64,000 nucleotides of DNA from Tetrapyrgos nigripes (lineage: Eukaryota; Basidiomycota; Agaricomycetes; Agaricales; Campanellaceae): positions 248,001-312,000 of the forward strand of contig JAACJM010000061.1 in assembly GCA_013368315.1 (NCBI GenBank), in the 5' to 3' direction. The notes beneath the pieces are model-generated. The model did no database searches. It was not told where the DNA came from and worked only from the letters and a program-made list of their open reading frames with translations. Positions 34,375-45,175 of the stretch are shown in pieces (the first letter of the stretch is position 1; every line of letters starts with the position of its first letter). The translations under genes were made by a program, and so were the position numbers.

Positions 34375-37300
34375 TCAACTAGTATAAAATTGAAGTCCTA
34401 GTTGTGATCTAAACTTCTCGAATTTTTGCCTGCCAAGGTTCTTTGTAAACATATCAGCAGGATTATCGCTTCCTTCTATGAACTTTATTGTTATGTTCTC
34501 GTTTGCTACATGTTCACGGATAAAGTGATACTTGACAGCAATGTGTTTTGAACATCGTTCTGTAACAGGATTGGATGCGATAAAGATAGAACCTTGATTG
34601 TCCCCATAGATATCGATAGCTTTCATCCAGATGACTTGACGACTACAGTCGCTAAGTGCCATATATTCAGCTTCGGTAGAGCTTAATGCAGTTGTGGTTT
34701 GAGCTCTAGAGGCCCACTAGAAAGTTCCTCAGGCCAATGTTAAGAAGAAGCCAGTATGTGATCGATGATCATTTGGATCTGATGCCCAATCAGAGTCTGT
34801 GTATGCTGTGAGACCAGTTCCTAATGGATCTGATTCAGTGATCTTTTTCTTGGATCCGTCATACACTAATGCATAGTGTCAAGTACCTAAAAGGTAACGG
34901 CAAATCCAAAGAGCTTTAGCTAGATGATCATCTGAAGGGTTTGCAGCGTGCTGTGCCATTTTGGTAACGGCGAAGGCTATGTCAGGACAAGTTCCTAACA
35001 TGATGTAAAGAAGAGACCCAATGACAGTTTGATATTTCTGTCGAAGGACTGGGTTAATTGGGGCTTTGTTTTTTATAGGATAGTATCCTGCAGGTAATGG
35101 AGTAGCAGAAGCTTTCGCGTTTTGCATACCACATCATTCTAGTACCTTCTTGAGGTAGGTGCATTGATCAAGATAGATTTTGCTGCCTTTCCTGATGATG
35201 TTCATCCTAAGAAATTCTTTGGCATCACCAAGATCTCCGCATTCCCATTTCTTCATAAATTTTGCCTTTAGTTTGAGCACTAGCTGTTTGTCTGCTCCAC
35301 AGAATAGGGCATCATCAACGTAGACAATGGCAATGACAATGTAACCGTTTTGATTATATATGAAGATTCTGACATCAGAGTTGATTCGTTTGAAACCAAG
35401 TTCTGCCATGGACTTGTCGAGACCTTTCCACCAAGCAAGACCGGCTTGCTTAAGTCCATATAGAGCACGAAGTAGCTGAATGACTTTGCGTTCTTTTCCA
35501 GGTTCTATAAAACCTTCCGGTTGTTCCATATAGATCTCTTCTTCGAGTATGCCATATAGGTAGGCACTACGAACATCGACACCTGAGATGTGCCAATTAT
35601 TGAGGGCTGCCAATGCGAAGACTAGGCGCACTGTCTCAAAGCGAACAACTGGAGAGAAGACTTGATCAAAGTCTAGACCTTCAATCTGTGAGAAACCTTT
35701 AGCGACGAGTCTTGCCTTCTTACAACCATCAGTTTTGATGTCAAAGACCCATCAGTTTTTTATGACTTTCCTATTCTCAGGACGATCTACGAGTTGGAAA
35801 GTTCCACGCCTGTGAAGTACCTCTAATTCTTCACGGCAAGCGATTTTCCATTCCTCTTGCTCTTTATCTGGTAAGAGCGATATTTCTCAGAGTGTCCATT
35901 CACGGGGAGATTTAGAGTCAATTGCATTATTAAGCAAGAGATTTATCATCTGTACTCCCCCTTCCCAGCATAGTTGTGCCTGATCTTCTAAAAGATTGTT
36001 ACCATCTGTATTAGATGCAGAATTCTCATCGTCTGATGTGGACAAGTGTGGCCTGAGACCTTTATCAGTGTCTCCTGAGTCACTTTGTCCTGTGGAACTA
36101 GGACCGGGATCCTGTGGTTCTGCAGCTGCAGTCCTGTGTGGCTGGTTTTGCTCTTGCCATGCCTCACATTCTCTTGCGGCTCTATCAGTGTCGCGTTTAT
36201 CAGCTGCAACCTGTTTGTCTGCATTGCGTGCACGCACGCCAGGGGGCCGAGTGCTCCCCTGTCTCCAGGCTTGATTAGAGTCTGGTACAAATGTTTTTGG
36301 TGCTCTCCTGTCACGTTGAATTCGTCTAGGTGCAGGAGGCGGATTCGGTGATTGCCTTGGTCACCTCGGAGGTGTCTGTGGAAGCTGAGGTGGTGTATCA
36401 GGTTCAGATTCAGATCTCAGGGGCGGCGTTTCCGGTGGCGATCTCCGTGGACTCTGTCTGTCAGCATCATCATGCTGAACATCAGGTCTCCTTTTGGAAG
36501 GTGCGTTGGGTGGTATGCAAAAATGCTCGTCTTCATCTTCGCCGAACATTTGAGGAGTATCCTCATGAGGATCGTTTGGAACGTCTTTCGACGTTATAGG
36601 AAGTCGTTTTGAGTTTGTTGTGCTTTTGTCACATCGAGGAAATAAAGTTTCGTCGAATACTGCTTGTGGTGCAGTGAATAATGCGTTGTTCTTTCTCATG
36701 AATAGATCACCATGTCCGCCTGGGGCAGGACCAAGATAGGTCATAAGTTCTGTTTTGGAAGCGAGTTTGTTCTTTTGAATTTTCGCTGGAACGTAGACAT
36801 ACGCTCCACAGCCAAGTACACGTAAGTGATCCATACAAGGCTTTTTCTTTTCCAGAACTTCATATGGTGTTATCCAGTTATGTCGCCGCATTGGAGTGCG
36901 CATATACAAATATACTGCATGTGTAACACAAAATTCCCACCAGCTATCAGGAAGACACGCGTGTTTGCACATTGCCTCAGCTTTATCCATTATAGTGTGC
37001 ATGAGGCGCTCAGCACGACCATTTTGTTGGGGGGTGTATGGTGCACTTTGTAGGATTTTGATGCCTTTGTCTTTCAACATTTCCCTGAAGGCACCTTTGA
37101 TATATTCTCCCCCTGCATCGGACATCCATTGTTCGACTTTAGACTTGTATTGATTCTCGACCATGGCGAGCCATTGGCAAGTGACATGTACCGGTGTTTT
37201 CTTATTGTTCAATAGAAAGGCCCATGCATTAGATGTAAAGTCGTCCAAGAAGATTATCATGTAATTGAATTTATGGTACGATTCAGTGGGGAATTCTTTG

Positions 37301-40207
37301 AGATCCGAATGGATTAATTCAAAGGGACGTGACACCCGACTTTCTGATGGTGGGTAAACTCGTTGTGGTGTTTTACCTTTGAGACATCCACGGCAAATAG
37401 GTGGTTGTAAAGGAATATTAAATTCAGGCCAGCCGTCAGTATGTGTTCGAAGATGTTTGAGAAAATCACGAGAAGGGTGACCAGCGTGTTGATGCGCTAA
37501 GTCAAAGTTGATTTTGTAAATCATAGCGTCTGCCAAGCAGGCAACATCAGTTTTGGTGTGAGGAAGATAGTAAATAGTATCTTCCAGTGATCGTTTGGTA
37601 AATGTCAACCAGCGACGATGCATTAACTGTCCATCTACATCTGTCATTTTGTCATGCTTCATCAGCATGATCATTTTGTCTGATCCATGAACTGTCACTC
37701 TGTCTGACTGTAAGAATGTGCCAAGTGACAGTAACCGTTGATTCAGGTCAGCAATGTAGTAAACAGGGGCAACTTTGAAGTAGCGAGATCCCTGTTGTAT
37801 GATCACAGTACCAGCAGTGTTGGTTTTGGTAACTCCATTTGCAGTTTGAATGGAGATTGGATCTACTTTATGTGACTCAACAAAATCAGTTAAGTCAAAA
37901 GTATAATGAGCAGATGCTCCAGAGTCGAGTAACCAGGCGTTGTCATAATGTTTCTGGTTGATGAGAGTATTCTTTCCCTTGCAATTCACACAAGTTGAAT
38001 AATAAGTCCCACAGGGACATAATATATTTGGTACATTATAAATAGAGGGGCTAATAGAGCCCAGAGGAGCGGTATGTATAAATATGTTACAAGCATGTGA
38101 TAATAATAAATCACATGCGACCGGGCTCATCATCTGCACTGTATTGGATGTGTCAGATACTCTATTCACAATGGAAGAGAAAGAAGGTGTAGCGTACCTG
38201 TAGTACCCACCATCATTCCAGCTCTCAGCAATCATCTCCTCCTCAGAGTCAGACCTGAGGGATATAACGTCCATATCTGGAGAACTCGACAGTGATGTTA
38301 TGAGGTCCAGTAGGGAGTCGGCATCCTCATTGGCATCCGAGTTGGAAGCACGCGGGGACGTGGAGATTTCCTCAAATAAGGGGGTAACCGACTGCGCTTG
38401 GCTCCACCCCGATGAATTGGAGGTGCTCATCTGGTCGAGGTCCCCATCAATTTCCTCAAGGCCCTCATTGTACTCCCTGTCGAACTCCCCCGAATACCAC
38501 CTTTGGGTCATCTCATCGTTGACCATTTGAAGACGCTCTGTGAGCATTCTGGGGTTGGGGTCGATGTTCTCCTTGTCGGAATCCCCCATGTCGACGAGAC
38601 CGGCCTCCCACATTCTGAGGCGCTTGACTCCTCCTTTTCCCTTTCGAACTCCTCCAAGTTCATGCTCCCCATGTCGGAAATCAGGCTGTCTGACAGCCTG
38701 TCGTCCTCCTCGGCCATTTCGGCGTCATTGTCTGTTCCCATGCACTTGTCGTGTTTCCACCCGAAGTTGTTCCATGCCTCCTCTTGCTGTGGAGTACCCC
38801 AGTTGGCGGCACCCCAACCGTCAGAGACAGGTTTGTTGTCGCGGATGGCGAACCAGTGGTCGTCATCGTGGTCGGGATTGGAATCAGTGTGAGAGAAAGT
38901 GTAACCGGGGGGATAGGGGGCGACGAGATTTTGCCAATAGTATCGTTCCATGAAAGAACGACCATCGGAGATGATAGAGGGACGAGGGAGAGAGGTAGAG
39001 GTAGAGGCTTCGGAATGAGACATGTGTGCTAGTTCAAGGTCTTCGAGGAGCTCACCAGTTGGCTTTAACCCATTATCACGAGCGGTTTTAAAGGCGTTCT
39101 GGACAGATGAGAAAAATCCGTCAAAAGGCTTTACCGACTCGCTAAAGAATGGTTTACACACATCTTTGGTAGAGGGCTCTGTAACCGTGATGGTCGGAGT
39201 TTCCTTGAAGAACTTCGCCGCATGTATGACGTGTGAGTGTCCTAATTTAATAGGACCCATGCTCTGGGCTTGTTGCTTCTGACGTGTTTGTTCACCGGTG
39301 CGTTTTCCGTGGCCTCGCCAGTTGCCACATCCTCGGCCTTTGCCTCTCCAAGCGCTGCTGCCGCCTTTATGGCGCTGCTGCTGCTGTTCCTCGAAGACAG
39401 GAGGTTTGCCTTTGCGTTTTATCGCCGTGATTTTGGTGGTGTTGGCAGATTGAGATTTCTTTCCGCCACGAGCCTCCCAGGTGTTAACGACATGAGTTCG
39501 GAGACTATTGAGCATCTCATGTTCAAAGTCGTTGACGTCGTCCTGAGTGATTCTGGCAATGATGTAGGCATAGATGTCAGGAGGGAGTTTGTTGATAACG
39601 ATCATGTATTGGAGATACATGGGGATCTCAGTATTGGCACCTGCATCAGTGATACGGGTTAGGTACATTTTGATGAGATCAATGGCTTGACCGGGATGAG
39701 CGTTATGTGGGATCTCAACATTCAGAGCCCGTTTGAAGTTCTGAAAGATTTCAGCAGCTCCAGGCGTACCATAGAGACTTTTGAGAGTGTCCCACATAAC
39801 TCTAGCGGTGGTGATATTTTCGATTTTGACACCAATAGCTTGAGTGACATGGAGCTTGATGACACCCATGGCTTTGTCGTTATCCTTTTCCCAATCAGCA
39901 ACACTACCGCTAGCAGCAGCAATGAAGTGAGGGGAAGGACTACCAGTGTCAGATCCTTCGTCATCTGTGGCGGTGCCAGCAGCAGCAGCTGCTGCAGTAG
40001 TGCCGCCAGTAGTTCCAGCAGGAGCTGCTGGAGGAGCTGTTACTGGAGATGTGGATCCGACGATCTGGATTTCTCCAGGTTTGAGGGTATTGAGGACATA
40101 GGCGATGCCCTGAGATTGGAGCCAAGATTTGGACTTACTGGCCAAAGGGTATAGTTTGGTCCAGTGAGTTCTGGAACAGTGGACATAAAGCTTGATCCGG
40201 AAGACAT
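34375..40207 (-). pseudogene. Copia gag-pol pseudogene of element 2
   Basis: Same domain order as element 1: UBN2-type Gag, basic tract, the KPFF...ERYYW block, Cys cluster CPCGTYYSTCVNC, DSGAS protease, GAG-pre-integrase, integrase, RT with YVDD and RNase H. The original start is probably the ATG at 40207. A one-base loss near 40146 (TGGCC where TGGGCC would keep frame) and another frameshift near 38.6 kb break Gag. TGA stops lie at 36361-36363, 35887-35889, 35752-35754, 35134-35136 and 34879-34881, with more near 34710-34735. At 35752 the corresponding codon of element 1 is CGA (Arg in NRWVFD). It cannot encode a full polyprotein. Confidence 0.9.
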
Positions 40208-40521
40208 TTCAAATGTGATCTGGGGATATAATCAAACTGTCAGCATAACATCCTATATGCAAGATAAGCGGCAGCATTAAGGACGCGCCATGAAAATGAA
40301 TGAAAAGCTGCAGCTAGTGCGCTTATGACAGTGATTATCCCTGGTGTGCATTATACCAGCTTGCAGCCATGAAGGCGCTACTGAGCACATACAGCAGCCA
40401 TGAAGGCGCATGTAAAGAGCTTCTGCCACAGAGGGTGATGTTCAAGCAGCCGCAGGGGCGCTACCAGGTATTACGCAGTCTAGGACGGCTGCCAGTGATG
40501 GCGCGATGTCCAGGGCTTGCG

Positions 40522-40533
40522 GGGCCCATAACC
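40522..40533 (-). other. Primer-binding site of Copia element 2
   Basis: GGTTATGGGCCC on the minus strand directly after the 5' LTR, identical to element 1; half initiator-Met tRNA type. Confidence 0.85.
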
Positions 40534-40817
40534 TGTTGAGCAGGCTATGTTCTATATACGTAGTGGCAACTGCATACTTACCTGGGGATGTAGAAGTGCT
40601 TGTTAGAGCGGTTTGTTAGAGGTTAAGAGTGATGAGTGTTAAGGGAAATCCTTATTCTTGTAGGGCAATTTATGAGCCCTTATATACTGTTCTAGATGGT
40701 ACATGTGACTACTTATCTAAGAACTACTGATGTACAGTAAGCGTAACTAACTAGATTACTATCTAATCTATATCTAATCTAGTGTTGATGGCTGCTTACT
40801 AATTCACCAATTCAACA
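40534..40817 (-). repeat. 5' LTR of Copia element 2
   Basis: 284-bp partner of 33946-34229, followed by CTTCC at 40818-40822. Confidence 0.9.
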
Positions 40818-41325
40818 CTTCCTGTGCAGCTTTGAGTACAGACCCAAATTCCCCTCCCTTTGCATTAACATCTGCCCCCTTCTCCACAAGATACTTGGGC
40901 AATATCCAAATCTTCCCAATATGCTGCTGCTTGCGGTGCAAACCCATATTCCCCTGCCTTTGCATTAACATCTACCCCCTTCTCCACAAAATACTTGACA
41001 ACTTCCAGAAGTCCACCATATGCTGCTGCTTGCAATGCAAACCTATATCCCCCTCCCTCTGCATTAACATTTGCCCCCTTCTCTACAAGATACTTGACAA
41101 TATCCAAATGCCACCAACATGCTGTTGCTTGCAATGCAACCCATGTTCCCCTCCCTTTGCATTAACATCTGCTCCCTTCTACACAAGATACTTGAAAATA
41201 TCCAAATGCCTCCTATATAATACCCTCCCTCTGCATTAACATCTGCCCCCTTCTCCACAAGATACTTGACAATATACAAATCCCCCCCTTGTGCTGCTCC
41301 TTGCAATGCACACCCATAAAACCCT
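40818..41325 (-). pseudogene. Broken ankyrin array (relic of a DUF6535-ankyrin gene)
   Basis: About five 99-nt ankyrin repeats of the same type as in copies 2 and 3 (consensus FALQAAA..G.LDIVKYLVEKG), with frameshifts between the second and third repeats and elsewhere. It continues across Copia element 2 into 33888-33945. At 41325 the array stops abruptly and is fused to 3'-flank sequence of another ankyrin gene copy; the membrane domain and N-terminal exons are missing. Confidence 0.85.
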
Positions 41326-42128
41326 CATTTTTGGTATTTTTAGTGCAGCGTGCACCTCACTCAATCACTCACATAGGCTCAATCTCAGCCTGGAGGCTAT
41401 TCCTAGCATAGGGAGTGGGAGTGGGGTTAAAGAAGAAGGATGGATTTGGCAGTTACAAAGGTGGTTTTGACCTTGTTTTTTAAATATTCTGTTGTGTATT
41501 TTTTTGTTAAGTAGAGTTTTGTCTGTATTTCATTTATTCTCGCCAACATCTTCAATGAACTGATGTCATCTAGTATCCTATGTATTTGTTTGTCTGGTAT
41601 TTCTTTTTTTTTTGTCTGGATATTTGTACTACACACACATGTTCACCAACCACAGACCATGTCCATTTGTTCTGCCCCACCCATCTTATTCCTCCCAACC
41701 TCCAGCCCCCCTCACTGTTTCTGCATACCCCATCCAGCTCCATTTCCCCAGCTACTTCAAAAAAATCATAAATAAAAAATAAAGATAGCTTCACCTATGC
41801 AAACTAGTGAGCAACCCCCCCCCCCCCCACTTTACACCATATCAGGGTCTGTCAAGAGGGGGTAGGTTAAGATAACTTCACAGGCTGCCAGGATGGATGG
41901 AACCTGTGGGGCCAGAGGGAGGTTGAGGTTGGGGGGGGGGGCAAATGAGTGAAGCTGTGAAGATATAAGGACAAGTGGGGAGGGGTGGGGCAAAATTATT
42001 AGGATAGAGTGATCTATCTAATTTTTTTAATAAAAATCAATGTACACATGTGTATATTGAAGAAAGAGGAAGCCTGTATAAAACACTACCTAGATATCTA
42101 TCTAGGTACCAGAACTTCTGAATTAAGC
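41326..42128 (+). repeat. Second copy of the ankyrin 3' flank inside unit 2
   Basis: Direct copy of about 19384-20172, closer by eye to that copy than to 33065-33887. It contains a 15-16 C homopolymer near 41816-41829 and a G run near 41932. No gene. It places an extra partial duplication between the relic array and gene copy 3. Confidence 0.7.
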
Positions 42129-45100
42129 CTACTCAGTTGCTCCATGCTCTTGGAGATATTTCACTACCTCTGGTTCATTTCCCTTCTGTGCTGCTTTGAG
42201 TGCAGACCCATATTTCCCCCCCTTTGCATTAACATCTGCCCCCTTCTCCACAAGATACTTGACAGTATCCAAATCTCCCTGATATGCTGCTGCTTGCAAT
42301 GCAAACCCATAATACCCTCCCTTTGCATTAACATCTGCCCCCTTCTCCACAAGATATTTGACAATATCCAAAGGTCCCCTATGTGCTGCTGCTTGCAATG
42401 CAAACCCAAAATACCCTCCCTCTGCATTAACATCTGCCCCCTTCTCCACAAGACACTTGACAATATCCAAATCTCCCCTAAATGCTGCTGCTTGCAATGC
42501 AAACACAATTTCCCCTCCCTTTGCATTAACATCTGCCCCCTTCTCCACAAGATACTTGACAACATCCAACTTCTCCCTATATGCTGCTGCTTGCAATGCA
42601 AACCCATATTGCCCTCCCTTTGCATTAACATCTGCCCCCTTCTCCACAAGATACTTGACAACATCCAACTTCCCCCTATATGCTGCTGCTTGCAATGCAC
42701 ACCCATGATACCCTTCCCGTGCATTAACATCAGCTCCATTGTCAACCAAGACCTTGACTATATGGAAGTATCCATTTTCAGCTGCATCATGAAGTGTATA
42801 TCTTGGTTCCAGGAGAGGAATGTAAGAAATCCTCTTAGCCTCTCTCCAGATGCTGTAGAGTGATGAACAGACTTTGTGATTATCTGTTTCATCCCTCCTC
42901 CTCAGTGTATCCTATATGAAGGCTTGAATGGAATTCCAGTCAAGAGCCACATAGCATTTCAAAGCCAGTTGAAAGCCAAAGATTTCCCCCCATGAATATT
43001 TAAGGGCAGTATCTTGGAAAACGCCATGCACAGCCTGATGAACCACCTCCTGGATGGAATCATTTGATTGCAGAGATTGTAGCCATTGAAGACAATGAGC
43101 CAACATAGTGTGATGTCGAGTAGATGAGGATGATAGTTGGTAATTGTCTTCCCATGTGGGAGGGATAAGCTGAAGAAACATGGTCTCTGCATGCTTGAGA
43201 GACATGTTTGGAGCAGAGGGCCATTCAGGTGGGGCAAGATTTGAAAGATCCCTATTCTGAGAATGGTAATAATATCTTTGCCCATGATAGGTGACTAATT
43301 TCCAAAAATATTGAAAAATGCTGAGAGGGAATGGAAGGAGGTGGAGAAGGGAAAATAGTATTGGGACTCGATATGGGCATTGGATGTGAATGACAGGGAT
43401 GATGATGCTCCCAAAATACATCAAAAAGGATATGCCAGTGACAGAGACCACAATCCAACAAAGGGATTGGTGAAGCTCTGAGACATAGACTGAGAGGCCA
43501 ACCATGAAGAGGCCAAGGGATGCATGGAGTATGATAGGTAAGAGCCCAATGATCTCAGGAACTTTCCACATTTCAAATCCAAGGTAGCGGAATTGACGAA
43601 TTTTGGCACACTCCTGAGCATTACCAGTGGGAAGGGAGAGAGTATATGCTTGAAGCCATTGCTTAACAAGCACAGAGAGAAGAGCTGTAGCCAGGGAGAG
43701 GGACAGGCTGGCAAAGAACAGGCCATTGATCCAGAGATCCTTGGTACTGACATCAGTGTTATCCAAATCAACTGATGTCTTTGGTACAGCATTGAGTGCA
43801 GTGGTGTCTCCAGCTGCACGAAGCAGCAGGTTCTGCTCACGCATAAGACTTGCTGTGATCTTGGTGTAATCTGGTTGAAGATTTACAACAGTGGAAATGA
43901 CAAAGGATGTCACTACAGCAGAAAAGAGTGCTGCCTAGTAATCAGGTCAATAAAGTATTATATATGAACTATATTTCACACTCACAAAGACAAGTAGAGC
44001 ATCAAGAGTGTCCCTGAAACCCTTCAACATCTCGTCATCAAAAGTTTCTGCCTCATCAAGGTAAACTTTCCACACTCGGGCATTCTCGCTTGCCTCTTTG
44101 CCTAACTCATCCTTAGGGTATTTCCGAGTATAGTCATAGTCTCGGGTTCCTAAAAAGACAGTTGATTGGTCAGAGAGTCATAGCATTATCGTAAAGACTC
44201 ACCAGTGTATGGACTCTGATATTCTGTGATGCCCAATAGCCGGCGAAGGTTTCCCTTCTTCTTGGTCTCATTGACATGCTGCTGAGCATTTTCCGAGTCC
44301 TCAGCTATAGTCATAGTCAATGAAGGCACTCTATCTGATATACTAGTGTTACTCACTGCCTTCAGTAATCAAAGAAAGAAGTACATCTAGGCCCTTTGCG
44401 ATCCGCGCAATGGAATCAGACAGGTTATCTGGCACTGTGCCACCCTCCAATGCTAGAAAAAAAACCAATATTCATGACAGCCTGACCACCAGGTGAAGAC
44501 AGTGTGCTACTTACACTTGTCGGTCTCTTGAGAATTTGGTTCACCTGATACACCAGGAGGAGCATCATCCTTGGTGTCTGCGCACATGTGAGAGGTCATT
44601 TCTTTCAAAAGTAGGTAATTACTTACTATTGTTTGCCATAGATTCAGACTTGGAATTTTCTTCCATAATGTTATGGACTAACAGAGCAGTCAGTATCCAA
44701 GTCAGATGAAGGAATAACACCAGACTCACCTTCGGAATCTGTCCGAGCATCCTGAGCATTTGAGGAACGCCGGGAAGCCATACTGTTTGAATGAATGGAG
44801 TGCCCAACGGACTGAGGCAAGGCTGTAGTTCCGACATCTCCGCCAGTATGCTGAGCGGCAGATCCCGGCTTCACCGGAACACTCGCAGTGCTGGCGGGAA
44901 CAGATTGGGACGGGTCAGATTTCGGCTCTGCAGTTGCATTCGAGTCAGCGGCGTTGTTGGCAAATCTAGCCAAAAGACAGACTCACCTTCCCCTTTCCTT
45001 TCTCGTTTCCAGCATTATCTCCTGCCGGCGCAGAGGATTTCTCGGAGGATTGACGCCGTCTGACGCCCGCCTGTCCCTTCTCTGCGTCACTTAGGCTGTT

Positions 45101-45175
45101 TTGCGCTTCTTCCGAGGGTTGTAGGATGTTTGGAACGGAGGGGGGGATTTTGCGCTGGGATTGTGGGTCGTTCAT
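42129..45175 (-). pseudogene. DUF6535-ankyrin gene copy 3, interrupted by a nonsense codon
   Basis: Same eight-exon layout as copy 2: 45175-44987, 44927 or 44925-44730, 44677-44627, 44577-44515, 44452-44357, 44304-44203, 44149-43986 and 43934-42129. In the last exon a TAG at 42912-42914 replaces the Trp codon of copy 2 (AFIWDTLRRR), so the seven ankyrin repeats are cut off and only the N-terminus and membrane domain (about 627 residues) could be made. Exon 1 is one base shorter at the donor; normal splicing would shift the frame, but the acceptor has a tandem CAGAG, and use of the second AG restores it. The ankyrin part itself (42129-42800) is open and differs from copy 2 mainly at the variable repeat positions. 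It may be a pseudogene or a truncated product. Confidence 0.8.

Larger units (their letters stand above)
33946..40817 (-). mobile_element. Decayed full-length Copia retrotransposon (element 2)
   Basis: A 6872-bp element with 284-bp LTRs at 33946-34229 and 40534-40817 and 5-bp duplication CTTCC (33941-33945 and 40818-40822). It is inserted in the last ankyrin repeat of a relic gene. The primer site GGTTATGGGCCC (40522-40533) and purine tract (34230-34238) are the same as in element 1, and the LTRs are related, so both belong to one lineage. The LTRs differ at six positions by eye, all transitions at sites explained by CpG loss. The coding region has many stops and at least two frameshifts. Confidence 0.93.

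Noticed and set aside
38508..38613. Overlap of two frames in Copia element 2 as a programmed frameshift
   Set aside because: Related element 1 has a single frame at this place and element 2 carries many other lesions, so a plain frameshift mutation is the simpler reading.
42009..42863. Long open frame (284 codons) on the plus strand opposite the ankyrin repeats, and similar ones at 20240-20851 and 20437-21006
   Set aside because: The ankyrin repeat is 99 nt, a multiple of three, so any frame free of stops in one repeat stays open in all. The predicted proteins are Cys/Pro/Ser-rich periodic strings with no domain.
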